From positions 22,643-86,642 of the forward strand of contig CABUTS010000002.1 in NCBI GenBank assembly GCA_902494515.1: 64,000 bases of DNA, given 5' to 3'. Shown here piece by piece: positions 34,803 through 43,595 of this stretch. Numbering within the stretch: position 1 is the first letter of the stretch; each line of letters opens with the position of its first letter. Position numbers and translations under genes: made by a program. Origin of the DNA: an uncultured Muribaculaceae bacterium. Lineage in GTDB: Bacteria; Bacteroidota; Bacteroidia; Bacteroidales; Muribaculaceae. The notes under the pieces were generated by a model. That model worked only from the letters and a program-made list of their open reading frames with translations. It made no database searches and was not told where the DNA came from.

Positions 34803-35288
34803 TCAGAGAATCAGCTGATAGAAGACATCGTCGAGGAAGCGGCCGAACTTAAAGCCGGAATCCTTGACAACGCCGACAACACGGAAACCGAGCTTATCGT
34901 GCATCCGTTCGCATGGGATATTGCCGCCGGTGACAGCGGAGACCACGCTGTGGAAGCCCGCGGCGCGGCATTGGTCGATAACCATCTGCAACATCCTGGT
35001 GCCTAAGCCTTTGCTCAGGGATTCGTGGTCGAGATATTCGGTGAGTTCGAGGGTGAAACGGTAGACGTAGTCGGGCTGCCAGGGATGGGCATAGCAGTAG
35101 CCCAGTAGGCGGCCATCCTCCTCGGCGACCAAAAAGGGGAAATGCCCGGCTACCGGCGCGAGCTTGCGTTTCATCTCCTCCTCCGAAAGCTCATGTTCCG
35201 AGAAGATTACGTCGCTGGTGCGGACGTAGAAATTGAAAATTCTTGCGATTTCGGCGGCGTCATCGAGCCGCCCGTTTCTTATTTCCAT
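34803..35288 (-). CDS. GNAT N-acetyltransferase (phosphinothricin/methionine-sulfoximine type)
   Basis: 161 residues from ATG 35288 (MEIRNGRLDDAAEIARIFNFYV). The acetyl-CoA site is seen as SKGLGTRMLQMVIDQCRAAG, and VTGGNIPCERMHDKLGFRVVGV follows, which is typical of the PAT/MddA family. It acetylates amino groups of small amino-acid-like compounds. It is convergent with the AlkD-like gene and divergent from crcB. Confidence 0.88.
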   Translation of the reverse strand: MEIRNGRLDDAAEIARIFNFYVRTSDVIFSEHELSEEEMKRKLAPVAGHFPFLVAEEDGRLLGYCYAHPWQPDYVYRFTLELTEYLDHESLSKGLGTRMLQMVIDQCRAAGFHSVVSAVTGGNIPCERMHDKLGFRVVGVVKDSGFKFGRFLDDVFYQLIL

Positions 35289-35374
35289 GACCGGATTGCT
35301 TATTGGAAACCATTCTAACATTATCGAACGGCAATTTTCTCCACAAAATTACGAAAAAATCGCGAGATTTCATT

Positions 35375-35382
35375 TATATTTG
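35375..35382 (+). promoter_or_regulatory. -7 box of crcB
   Basis: TATATTTG predicts a start near 35389, so the ~120-nt leader consists largely of the 12-bp repeat array. Confidence 0.6.
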
Positions 35383-35395
35383 CAGTACAAAAGAG

Positions 35396-35503
35396 TGGCA
35401 CTCTACCTCGGTATGGCACCCAAAATGGCACTCTGCCCCAATTTGGCACTCAAAATGGCACTCAAAATGGCACTCAAAATGGCACTCAAAATGGCACTCA
35501 AAA
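35396..35503 (+). repeat. 12-bp tandem repeat array in the crcB leader
   Basis: Five perfect copies of TGGCACTCAAAA fill 35444-35503. Three diverged TGGCAC units precede them at 35396, 35414 and 35426, all at distances that are multiples of 6. The array ends 6 bases before the crcB ATG. Confidence 0.92.
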
Positions 35504-35509
35504 TTGAAG

Positions 35510-35899
35510 ATGAATGAGATAATTGCAGTATTTGTGGGAAGCGGACTCGGCGGCGTCTGCCGGTTTCTCATGAGCAAGGCAGTGCAGGGGCATCTGGCTG
35601 CCTCTACGCTGTTCCCCTGGGGAACCTTCGCCGTCAATGTCCTCGGCTGCCTGCTTATCGGTCTGATTTACGGTATTTTCGACCGTCATGCGGGCACAGG
35701 ATTCCTCACGCCGCAGCTTCGACTGCTACTGACTGTCGGCTTCTGCGGCGGGTTCACGACATTTTCCACCTTTATAAATGAGAACTACCTGCTGTTTCAG
35801 TCCTCGAACCTTCCGGTACTGCTGGGCTATGTCGCCGCGAGCGTCGTCGTCGGTTTCCTGCTCCTTTACGCCGGCTATGCGCTGAGCAATATTTTTTAG
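35510..35899 (+). CDS. crcB: Fluoride channel CrcB/Fluc
   Basis: 129 residues, four membrane helices. The family motifs GGVCRF, GTFAVNVLGCLLIG and GFCGGFTTFSTF (Phe box and Na+ site) are all present. It forms dual-topology dimers that export fluoride across the inner membrane. The start was set at ATG 35510 because the upstream in-frame stretch is just the repeat array (WHSK repeats) and has no start codon after the promoter. It stands alone; no second crcB copy is adjacent. Confidence 0.93.
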   Translation: MNEIIAVFVGSGLGGVCRFLMSKAVQGHLAASTLFPWGTFAVNVLGCLLIGLIYGIFDRHAGTGFLTPQLRLLLTVGFCGGFTTFSTFINENYLLFQSSNLPVLLGYVAASVVVGFLLLYAGYALSNIF

Positions 35900-35957
35900 T
35901 CCGCGCCTCGTAGTCCGCGCCTTGTCGTCCGCACTTGTTTAACCCGCGCCTGAACTC

Positions 35958-36785
35958 TCACTGCAACAGGTTGAGCCAATAGGTAGGCGCGACGCTGAGG
36001 TTGCGGGAAGGCTGCCCCTGAAAACGCACCGAGGCGACAAGCACGGAACCGTCCTCGCTTTCAGGGTAATAGACCAGCGAGCTGAGTTCTGCCGTGGAGT
36101 CGCGGAATTCATAGTGGATGGTTGAGGCGGTACCCTCCACGAAGCGGCGACCGTAGAGGATTGTAGTCGGCGCCCGGCGGAGCTGACGGCGCCCTTTGTA
36201 ATAGCAGAGCCGGTAGGCCGCGGAGCCGTCGGCGACCGTATCGGTCAGCGAACGGTCGATGCGGAATATCCCCTCGTCGCCGGGGAGCGCGGCGAAACAG
36301 GCCTCCGGCGTGTAGCCGCGTCGCAGCGCCGGAGCAAGCGACGCCATTTCCGCCTCGACAAGGTGGTTGCGCAGCTCTTTCTCCCTGGCCGACAGATAGT
36401 TGACGGCATAGATGCCGTCGGAATACCAGAGGTATTCCCCGTTCCCGAGGGTAAAGCCGCGCCAGCCGAGTTCATGCCAGTCCGAGGGGGCGGCGGCGGT
36501 GAGGACGCTGCGCAGCGAATCGTCCATCAGGGTGCCGTAATAAGCCACCATCGCGGCGCTGTCAGCGACATCGGCCAGCGGATACGGGCGCTGAAGCGGA
36601 TAAAGCACCTGCGAAGCAAACGCCCGGGCATCGCTGTCAGCCACCGCCTGAATCATTGCCGCGATCCCCTCGGGCAGCGAATCCCGGCCATCGGCGGCAG
36701 CTTCCGAGGCAGCCGATTTATGATTGCAGCCCGTGAGGCCGAAAGCCATCGCCCCAACGAGCAGGCATAATTTACTGATTTGCAT
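35958..36785 (-). CDS. Hypothetical lipoprotein
   Basis: 275 residues. A lipoprotein signal (LCLLVGAMAFGLTGC) was used to choose ATG 36785. The mature part is mixed alpha/beta with no motif I recognise; Arg-rich stretches such as YYKGRRQLRRAP and a repeated short hydrophobic pattern are seen. It lies alone, convergent with crcB. No function is proposed. Confidence 0.65.
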   Translation of the reverse strand: MQISKLCLLVGAMAFGLTGCNHKSAASEAAADGRDSLPEGIAAMIQAVADSDARAFASQVLYPLQRPYPLADVADSAAMVAYYGTLMDDSLRSVLTAAAPSDWHELGWRGFTLGNGEYLWYSDGIYAVNYLSAREKELRNHLVEAEMASLAPALRRGYTPEACFAALPGDEGIFRIDRSLTDTVADGSAAYRLCYYKGRRQLRRAPTTILYGRRFVEGTASTIHYEFRDSTAELSSLVYYPESEDGSVLVASVRFQGQPSRNLSVAPTYWLNLLQ

Positions 36786-36963
36786 CGGATTAGAAAGAGT
36801 TTTTACCGGATAAAAGACCATAAAGACAAATTTTGGACCGAATTAAAGATGAATCATTTCTTTAATAACGGAACCGAATCCCTTTAATTATTGGCCGTGT
36901 AAAATTTATTGGACGGGATTATTAGCCGGGGAGGGAAATTGCTTCAGGGGGGAATGACCGACA

Positions 36964-37536
36964 TCATGCCACCGGGAGAATCGGCGCCATGGAGTCTGCG
37001 GCCTCGATGAGCATCTCCTCCCGCAAGGCATTGAAGAGCAGGTCATACTCCTCCTGACGGCGCCGGCGGATCGAAGGGATAGCTTTTCCGCGGTAACGGC
37101 AGTGGCTGAGATAAAGTTCATAGATGTCTCGGTCGCCGGCGGCCAGTTTTCTGACAATTTCCGACCGGGCCACGGCTCCCGGCCCGATATTATAGGCCAG
37201 CACCCCTAATAACAGGGAGTCCCGGCCGAAGGAACGGAAACGGGCGATGTTCTTGTCGAGGTCGCTGCGGAGCAGGCGGTCGCTCTCCTCCTCGCTCAGC
37301 GCCCTTGTCCGGGAGAATTTCTCCCCCGGAAGGATTTTGTGGCCGTAGCCCACGAAAGGCCAGTGGCGCGGCTGATGGATGGTTTCGTAGCGCTTGATCA
37401 GGCTGACCGCGGCTTCGTAAATCGAGTCGTTGCGGGTGCCGGGAGGCGCCTCTTCCGAGGTCTGCATCCCCGACAAACCGGCGTAGAGCAGGGCAATGAC
37501 GAACGCCGCAGCCACCGCTTTCATCAGATGTTTCAT
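36964..37536 (-). CDS. GH24-type lysozyme-like muramidase with N-terminal anchor
   Basis: 190 residues. A membrane segment or signal (AVAAAFVIALLYAGLSG) precedes a phage-lysozyme domain: the catalytic Glu is in KRYETIHQPRHWPFVGYGHK, followed by ALSEEESDRLLRSDL and LAYNIGPGAVARS. Such cellular muramidases cleave the N-acetylmuramate bond in peptidoglycan. It has no phage neighbours. The long basic SIRRRRQEEYDL helix is like that of phage endolysins. Confidence 0.82.
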   Translation of the reverse strand: MKHLMKAVAAAFVIALLYAGLSGMQTSEEAPPGTRNDSIYEAAVSLIKRYETIHQPRHWPFVGYGHKILPGEKFSRTRALSEEESDRLLRSDLDKNIARFRSFGRDSLLLGVLAYNIGPGAVARSEIVRKLAAGDRDIYELYLSHCRYRGKAIPSIRRRRQEEYDLLFNALREEMLIEAADSMAPILPVA

Positions 37537-37757
37537 AATTTCAGGTAGTCCGTCAGTTTATTGCGGATTACAGTCCTTTACATTATAAACTACGCGCCGC
37601 GGGGCTGATTTGTTCAGATTCAGACTTTTCTATGGGCAGATCCTGAGGGCCGGTTCACGCATGAACACATACGCCAACAGCCCGGAGTCTGACGACGCCG
37701 AGCTGCTGGTCGGGGGAAGGCTCGAGGAGGAGGAGAGTTCCCGACAAATGGTCCGGA

Positions 37758-38225
37758 TTAATCCTGAGGCTCTACGGGGAGGGCGCGCGAGAATACCTCG
37801 CGGAACGAAACGATGGTTTCGGTGCGGAGGAGGCCCATCGGCTGGAGCTTGTCGTGGATCAGGTGCAGGAGGTGTTCGTTGTCGTGAGCGTAAATCTTCA
37901 CGAGCATATCGTATGAACCGGTGGTGAAGTGCACTTCGGTGACCTCGGGCACAGTCTTGAGCTTATCGATGATGTCGTCGAAGGAGGCTGCTTCCCTGAG
38001 GTAGATGCCGACGAAGGCACAGGTGTCGTAGCCCAGGGTGGTGGGTTTGATCAGCGCCCGGGAGCCTTCGAGGATGTTGGTGGTCTGGAGCTTTGCGATG
38101 CGCTGATGGATAGCGGCGCCGCTGACGCCACATTCGCGTGCAATTTCGAGGAACGGCTTGCGGCCGTTGTCGACGAGCATCTGCAGAATTTTGGTGTCCA
38201 GTTTGTCAATTTGTAATCGAGCCAT
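37758..38225 (-). CDS. Lrp/AsnC-family transcriptional regulator
   Basis: 155 residues. The N-terminal helix-turn-helix (DTKILQMLVDNGRKPFLEIA, GVSGAAIHQRIAKLQ) and C-terminal RAM ligand domain (VTEVHFTTGSYDMLVKIYA) are complete. It is a global or amino-acid-responsive regulator and may be autoregulated. The 226 bases upstream are very AT-rich and shared with the divergent GNAT gene. Confidence 0.93.
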   Translation of the reverse strand: MARLQIDKLDTKILQMLVDNGRKPFLEIARECGVSGAAIHQRIAKLQTTNILEGSRALIKPTTLGYDTCAFVGIYLREAASFDDIIDKLKTVPEVTEVHFTTGSYDMLVKIYAHDNEHLLHLIHDKLQPMGLLRTETIVSFREVFSRALPVEPQD

Positions 38226-38420
38226 AACAAATTTCTTTTAAGAATAATATTGCGATAATGAAAATTTAGGGCCTATTTGTAGAAATATTTTTTATTCCGA
38301 TTCAAATTTTCAACCCCATTACACCACAAAGTTATTAATAAAAATTTTAAATGCCAAATAATCCATAAAAAAAATTTCAAGCTACGCCTTTAAAATCCTT
38401 TGCATTTACAAATATTTTAC

Positions 38421-38428
38421 TACTTTTG
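38421..38428 (+). promoter_or_regulatory. -7 box of the GNAT gene at 38453
   Basis: TACTTTTG is 25 bases before ATG 38453; it excludes the upstream ATG at 38426. Confidence 0.6.
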
Positions 38429-38452
38429 CAGTTGAATTATTCCAGTATATCT

Positions 38453-39019
38453 ATGGCAGTATCGTTTGAAAAAGTCACCGACAGCAAGAATATCCCTCTG
38501 ATTATCAAAGAATTATATCACTCTGCGTTCCCCGCCGACGAGCGTCGCGACTGGGCCGACATCGCCCGCCGCATCGACGAAAGCGATTTGCAATTCAGTT
38601 TTTATGTTATTAAACATAAAGCTGAAATCGCAGGTTTCATTACACTTTGGAGCCTGCCGTCGGCTCTTTATTGCGAACATTTAGCCATCCTTCCCGGGAT
38701 GCGCGGCGCCGGAATCGGAGCGGAAGTTGTCGGCCTGCTCCGCACGCTCGCCTACTCGCGCAACCGCGAGGTCAGGCCCGTGGTCCTCGAAGTCGAGCTT
38801 CCGGGAGCAACCCCCGAAGCCGGGCGACGCATCGCCTTCTACGAACGCTGCGGAATGGTTGCCCGGCGCGATTTCAAATACATCCAGCCCCCCTATTCCC
38901 CGGAACTGTCGGCACTCCCGATGATGCTCATGACCTTCGGCATTGTCACCGACTGCGACCCCCTCGCCGCTGACCTCCACACAATTGTCTACAACCAACC
39001 CGAATACCGAAAGGCTTGA
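38453..39019 (+). CDS. GNAT acetyltransferase
   Basis: 188 residues. The acetyl-CoA loop is LPGMRGAGIGAEVV; the C-terminal IAFYERCGMVARRDFKYIQPPY is typical of this Bacteroidetes GNAT group. The substrate is unknown. It lies between the Lrp gene and the zinc-binding protein gene and is divergent from the former. Confidence 0.85.
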   Translation: MAVSFEKVTDSKNIPLIIKELYHSAFPADERRDWADIARRIDESDLQFSFYVIKHKAEIAGFITLWSLPSALYCEHLAILPGMRGAGIGAEVVGLLRTLAYSRNREVRPVVLEVELPGATPEAGRRIAFYERCGMVARRDFKYIQPPYSPELSALPMMLMTFGIVTDCDPLAADLHTIVYNQPEYRKA

Positions 39020-39076
39020 AACAGTGCTATTTAGCACTCAATTCACCTTGAAATCCGGCGTTCATACATCCTTGAA

Positions 39077-39952
39077 ATGAAAATCCTGTTTCCAAAATAT
39101 TTCCTTACACTGCTCATGGCCGCCGGGCTGCTCCTCCCCTCCTGCGGAAAGAAGCCTGCGGAGCAGAACTCCAGGCCGTCGGTGGTCGTCAGCATCCCGC
39201 CGCTGGAGTATTTCGCCCGCGAAATCGGCGGCGACGACGTCGAGGTCGAATGTCTTGCCCCCGGGGCCTCCGACCCTGAGACCTTCGAGCCGTCGATGAC
39301 GCAGCTTCGCCGCGTTTCGGATGCCGACCTGTTCCTAACCGTCGGTCTCTTCCCCTTCGAAGAGAAAACCGCCGATTTGATAAAAGGTGAAAATCCTGAT
39401 TTGCAAATAGTTGCGCTAAAAGATTCCATCGACTTGATTATGGGTACACACGGCCACGACGAGGCCGACCCGCACATCTGGGCCTCCTACCGCAACGGCC
39501 GCAGGATTGCCCGTGAGGTCGTCGCCGCGCTCGAAAAGCAGAAACCAGAGGCCGCACAGGCGTTCCGCCGGCGGTGGGCGCAGCTTGATGCCCGTCTCGA
39601 TTCGCTGGACCGCGCCGCGGCAACCCGGCTGGCTCCCCTGGCGGGAAGTTCATTTCTGGTCTGGCACCCCTCGCTGAGCTATTTCGCCCGCGACTACGGG
39701 CTGCGGCAGATTGCCGTAGGCAGCGAGCAGAAGGAGCAGTCTGTCAACCAGTTACGCGAACGCATCGAAGCCGCGAAGGAATTCGACGCCCACGTTTTCT
39801 TCTACCAGAAAGAATTTGATTCGCGCCAGAGCGAGGTGATTTCATCCGAAACCGGGCTCACCCCCATTCTCCTCTCCCCTCTCGACCCGGACATCGAATC
39901 CACCCTCTCCCAGGCCGTCGGCGCCCTCACCGCCTCCTCAACGCCCAGATAG
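39077..39952 (+). CDS. znuA: Zinc/manganese ABC transporter substrate-binding lipoprotein
   Basis: 291 residues. A lipoprotein signal (LLMAAGLLLPSC) is followed by the cluster A-1 binding fold: VVVSIPPLEYFAREIGGDDV, GASDPETFEPS, the metal-proximal GTHGHDEADPHIWAS, and HPSLSYFARDYGL. In the usual layout the first ligand is a His in the ..PHxYEP.. position; here that site reads ASDPETFEPS, with Asp/Glu, so the metal may differ or bind weakly. It is followed by the ATPase but no permease. Confidence 0.85.
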   Translation: MKILFPKYFLTLLMAAGLLLPSCGKKPAEQNSRPSVVVSIPPLEYFAREIGGDDVEVECLAPGASDPETFEPSMTQLRRVSDADLFLTVGLFPFEEKTADLIKGENPDLQIVALKDSIDLIMGTHGHDEADPHIWASYRNGRRIAREVVAALEKQKPEAAQAFRRRWAQLDARLDSLDRAAATRLAPLAGSSFLVWHPSLSYFARDYGLRQIAVGSEQKEQSVNQLRERIEAAKEFDAHVFFYQKEFDSRQSEVISSETGLTPILLSPLDPDIESTLSQAVGALTASSTPR

Positions 39953-40000
39953 CCCCTGCTTCGGCCCCAGCCCGCCCTCTCCCCTCTTTAATTTGTTATC

Positions 40001-40744
40001 ATGTCCAAGTCCATTAATCCTCCGGTTACTGCGGCGCTTTCGGCGAAAGCGCAAAACTCCGAATCCGCCCCTCTGATTGCGCTCGAAGGGGTCTCCATGT
40101 CGTGGGATAACAAACTGATTCTTAATAACATAAACCTCGACATCCGCCGCAACGACTTCATCGCGGTCACCGGCCCCAACGGCGGCGGCAAAACCACCCT
40201 GCTCCGCATCATCCTGAAGCTACTGGAGCCCACCTCCGGTAAGGTCAGATACTTCGGCGCCGACGGCCAGCCCTCCGACCGCCTCTCCATCGGCTATCTG
40301 CCGCAGAAAAACATGATCGACGCCAAATTTCCCGTGACCGTCAGCGAGGTCATCTCCTCCGGTCTGATCGGTAACAAGGAGCTGACCAAGGAACAACGCC
40401 GCGCCAAAGTTGCTGAGACACTGCGCCTTGTAGACCTCGTTAGCCACGCCGGCCACCCCATCGGCGAGCTGTCCGGCGGCCAGCTGCAGCGCACCCTTCT
40501 GGGCCGGGCGCTCATCTCCTCCCCCGAAATTCTGGTGCTCGACGAGCCGCTCAGCTACATCGACAAGCACTTCGAGGAGAAGCTCTACAGCATCATGCGC
40601 GAACTCGCGGCCACGAAAACCATCATCCTCGTCTCCCATGAAATGAGCGTAATAGCAGGGATGGCCACGCGCCACCTCATTGTGGACCATAATATCCACG
40701 AGTGCGCGGGCCATCACCACTTCATCCCTTCGGACTGCGTGTAG
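40001..40744 (+). CDS. znuC: Zinc/manganese ABC transporter ATPase
   Basis: 247 residues. Walker A GPNGGGKTT, signature LSGGQLQR and Walker B ILVLDEPLSYID are all canonical. The His-rich tail HECAGHHHF is common in metal ABC ATPases. It follows the binding protein by 48 bases. The expected permease (znuB) is not downstream: the next gene is convergent, so it must be encoded elsewhere. Confidence 0.88.
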   Translation: MSKSINPPVTAALSAKAQNSESAPLIALEGVSMSWDNKLILNNINLDIRRNDFIAVTGPNGGGKTTLLRIILKLLEPTSGKVRYFGADGQPSDRLSIGYLPQKNMIDAKFPVTVSEVISSGLIGNKELTKEQRRAKVAETLRLVDLVSHAGHPIGELSGGQLQRTLLGRALISSPEILVLDEPLSYIDKHFEEKLYSIMRELAATKTIILVSHEMSVIAGMATRHLIVDHNIHECAGHHHFIPSDCV

Positions 40745-40757
40745 GCTGACCTGAGGG

Positions 40758-41315
40758 CTATTTGTTCAGGGCTTTAGTGTAGGAAAGTCCTTCGCAGAGG
40801 GTCGACAAACCGTAAACAATCAATGCTATACCGCAGATCAGCACGATGTAATCCTGAGTGCGTCCGGCGCCGATAATCATCACCGTCAGGCCGCAGAGTA
40901 CCAGCAGTACAGGCACGATGTAAAAGAAGCCGGGGACCTTCATCCCCGCGGGGAGTCCCATCAGACTCAGGATATGGAAACCGCCGAAGAGCATCATGCC
41001 GATGGCGATAATGTAGACGAACAGGCTGGCGGCCGAACCGGGGGCCAGCACCATCCACAGGCCTACAGCGAGGCAAACCAGAAGGTTCACAACCGACAGC
41101 ACCGGCACATTTCCGCCGACAGCTTTGGCGCTGTTATAACTGAAATAGAAACTCAGGCCTGCGGCCACAATCAGCAGGATACCGCACACCAGCACAAGCA
41201 CGCTGAGCGCCGTGGATTTCAGGAAAAGCAGCGCTATGCCTACTATGAGCATCACAACCGACGACGGAATCTGGCTTTTTCTGTTCATAACACTTGAATT
41301 ATACGTTCTCATCAT
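40758..41315 (-). CDS. HdeD/DUF308-like membrane protein
   Basis: 185 residues with five or six hydrophobic segments (VVMLIVGIALLFL, LVLVCGILLIVAAGL, VNLLVCLAVGLWMVLAPGSA, IIAIGMMLFGGFHIL, IVPVLLVLCGLTVMIIGA). The internal repeat of two-helix units matches DUF308 acid-resistance/HdeD-like proteins. The role in this organism is unknown. ATG 41288 is an alternative start. Confidence 0.78.
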   Translation of the reverse strand: MMRTYNSSVMNRKSQIPSSVVMLIVGIALLFLKSTALSVLVLVCGILLIVAAGLSFYFSYNSAKAVGGNVPVLSVVNLLVCLAVGLWMVLAPGSAASLFVYIIAIGMMLFGGFHILSLMGLPAGMKVPGFFYIVPVLLVLCGLTVMIIGAGRTQDYIVLICGIALIVYGLSTLCEGLSYTKALNK

Positions 41316-41410
41316 AACAGTTGAATTTTACTTTCTTACCAAGAATAACATAAATTCACCCCGCAAAGTTTAATCACAAAGTTTAATCGAGGCCCTGCGT
41401 CGCCATGCAA

Positions 41411-41460
41411 ATGTATAAAAGACGGCCTGCAATACGGATTGCAGGCCGTCTTTTATACAT
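41411..41460. terminator. Perfect 23-bp stem, bidirectional terminator
   Basis: The arms 41411-41433 and 41438-41460 are perfectly complementary around an ACGG loop. The core has A and T runs at its two sides (AAAAGACGGCCTGC ... GCAGGCCGTCTTTT). It lies 82 bases downstream of the PPIase stop on the minus strand. Confidence 0.8.
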
Positions 41461-41541
41461 TAATATATATCTGGCTAAAGATATTATCTCTGGCGGATTA
41501 CCTTATTATATCTCAAACGGATTATTTCATTACATGGGGGA

Positions 41542-43467
41542 TTACTTCGCCTGCTTCAGGACTTTGTCGTTGACCTTGGCGGGATACTTGGCGGCGAGTT
41601 CCTTGAGCCACTGCTCAAGCAGGTAATCCTGGTAGTCGGAAATCACGGTGCCACGAACATCGGCGGCGTCCTGGGGCTGGTCAATAACCTGAGGCTGATA
41701 AGCCAGGTAGGCTATCCAGCGGCCGTTGGCGGCGGGTTTCGGGCCGTTGAAACCGAGGTAGTCGGTGATGGCGTTCTCCCCCTTGGCAGCGAGCACGCGC
41801 TCTACCTTCACGTCGCGACCGAATTTCTTCTTCAGTACGGTGGCGAGCGAGTCAGAGGCTACAGCATTGGTGTTCAGATAGTTCTGAATCTCGTTGAGCA
41901 CGGAGTCGGAGCTTGCGAAGATAATGCGCGACTTGAAACGGGGAGCGTCCCACTTGTATTTGTCGCGGTTGGACTGGAAGAACTTTTCGAGACCCTCCTT
42001 GTCATCCTTAGCCTTCGACCAGACATTGCGGTCCTGGATTTCGAACATCAGCATACCGTCGCGATATTCGTTCACAAGGTTGCGGTATGCGGGGTCGGTC
42101 TTCATCAGGTCGTCGCGCATCATCTCTACAACAGTCTGGTTTACAGCTTCTTCAACCGCGTTGTCGAGCTGGGTAACCTGCTGTTCGGGCTTGCCGGCAA
42201 ATCCGTTGGGGAGCTGCCGGGCAACGACCTCGCCGAGGGTCAGTTTCTGTTTGCCGACACGGACTACAACCACCTTGGAGACCTTGAACTGAGCGAGCAG
42301 CGCGGAGTCTGCGCCGTTCTTCATCTGGTCGTGGATTTTGCCCAGAGCCTTGGTGTCGACCTTGGCGCCGAACTGCTTGCGGAGCTGCTCCAGACGACGT
42401 TTGGCAGCAAGCTGGCCGCGGTCATCGCGGGAGATGACGTTCTTGATGTTTGCCTTCACGTTGTCGAACGAGTCGAGGCCGCGGTGGTCAAGACGCTTGA
42501 TGATATGGTAGCCGTAGGAGGTTGCGAAGGGGTGCGAAATCTCGCCGTTGGCCAGCGCGAAAGCAGTTTCCTCGAACTCGGGAACCATCTGGCCGACCCC
42601 GAACCAGGGGAGTTTGCCACCCTGGGCAGCGGAACCGGGGTCCTCGGAGTTGGCGGCGGCTACGGTCTCGAAGTCAGCGCCGCCGACTGTAACGAGCTGA
42701 TACAGAGAGTCGATGTAAGCCTTCTGGAGCTGAGCCACAGAGTCTGTTTTGCCGCGGGTAAGACGCAGGATATGTTCGGCGAGGACCTCACCGCGGGCCG
42801 GACGACGGGCGTTGACCTTAACGATATGGAAGCCCATCGGCGAGGAAATGACCCCGCTGTACTGACCTACGGGAACTGTGTAGGCGGCATCCTCGAAGGC
42901 TGCGGGGAACCGGTTGGCCTGAATGAAGCCCATGCGGCCACCTCGGGCCGACGAGCCGCGGTCCTGAGAGTAACGGACTGCCAGCGAGTCGAAGGCCTCG
43001 CCGTTGTCGAGACATTGGTGCAGGGAGTCCATCAGGGCCTTCTTGCGGTCCATCGACATATCAGGCGACTGGAAGAAAATCATAATGTGGCTGACGTCCA
43101 CCTCCTCCTTCATGCGGTTGTACTGCGCCTGAAGGATGCTGTCCTCGACGGTCTGATCCTTAAGGTAGGGGGCCGAAAGGTCGTTGCGGTATGTTACAAA
43201 TTCTTTCTGGAAGCTTTCCGACTTGTCGAGACCGAGGGCTTCGGCCTCGGCGACTTTCTGCCGGTAAGGGATGAACAGCTGCAGATACTCCTCGATGGCC
43301 TGAGGGGTGGACTGCTGCGCGTTGTTTTTGTGGTAAAGATACTCAAACTCGCTGAGTGTCACCGGCTTGCCCCCGACGGTCATCAGCACCGGGTCGTCAG
43401 CACCCTTTGCCGAAACAAGGGCAACAGAGCCGAGCAGCAGGGCCAGCGATAAAAGTCCTTTTTTCAT
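41542..43467 (-). CDS. Periplasmic peptidyl-prolyl isomerase with two parvulin domains (SurA/PpiC-like)
   Basis: 641 residues. A signal peptide (KKGLLSLALLLGSVALVSA) is followed by a chaperone-like N-domain and tandem PPIC domains (VSHIMIFFQS to PMGFHIVKV, about residues 130-230; LAEHILRL to SYGYHIIKRL, about 245-345). A long C-terminal region (about 350-641) is helical and specific to Bacteroidetes. It is expected to fold outer-membrane proteins in the periplasm. Confidence 0.9.
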   Translation of the reverse strand: MKKGLLSLALLLGSVALVSAKGADDPVLMTVGGKPVTLSEFEYLYHKNNAQQSTPQAIEEYLQLFIPYRQKVAEAEALGLDKSESFQKEFVTYRNDLSAPYLKDQTVEDSILQAQYNRMKEEVDVSHIMIFFQSPDMSMDRKKALMDSLHQCLDNGEAFDSLAVRYSQDRGSSARGGRMGFIQANRFPAAFEDAAYTVPVGQYSGVISSPMGFHIVKVNARRPARGEVLAEHILRLTRGKTDSVAQLQKAYIDSLYQLVTVGGADFETVAAANSEDPGSAAQGGKLPWFGVGQMVPEFEETAFALANGEISHPFATSYGYHIIKRLDHRGLDSFDNVKANIKNVISRDDRGQLAAKRRLEQLRKQFGAKVDTKALGKIHDQMKNGADSALLAQFKVSKVVVVRVGKQKLTLGEVVARQLPNGFAGKPEQQVTQLDNAVEEAVNQTVVEMMRDDLMKTDPAYRNLVNEYRDGMLMFEIQDRNVWSKAKDDKEGLEKFFQSNRDKYKWDAPRFKSRIIFASSDSVLNEIQNYLNTNAVASDSLATVLKKKFGRDVKVERVLAAKGENAITDYLGFNGPKPAANGRWIAYLAYQPQVIDQPQDAADVRGTVISDYQDYLLEQWLKELAAKYPAKVNDKVLKQAK

Positions 43468-43583
43468 TGTTTTTATCTGATAATTGATTTATATTCAATC
43501 TGATTTTTTGAACACACTTATCTCTTAAACGCTCCGGGTTCACATTTATTATAACAGAGCGGAATTATTCCGCAAAAAATTGC

Positions 43584-43591
43584 TAACTTTG
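43584..43591 (+). promoter_or_regulatory. -7 box abutting the RhlE-type start codon
   Basis: TAACTTTG ends 4 bases before ATG 43596, so the transcript would start at or very near the ATG. Confidence 0.55.
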
Positions 43592-43595
43592 CACC

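Noticed and set aside
35396..35503. Sigma-54 promoter suggested by repeated TGGCAC
   Set aside because: The GG to GC spacing is 13 rather than 12 bases, TTGC is missing, and the motif recurs simply because it is part of the repeat unit.
35383..35509. Fluoride riboswitch in the crcB leader
   Set aside because: The leader is all tandem repeat and shows no pseudoknot-forming GGNGAUGG-type consensus.
36964..37536. Phage remnant based on the lysozyme
   Set aside because: It has its own signal or anchor and core-chromosome neighbours, so a cellular muramidase is more likely.
37537..37757. tRNA gene in the 220-base gap
   Set aside because: No cloverleaf or T-arm consensus could be found on either strand.
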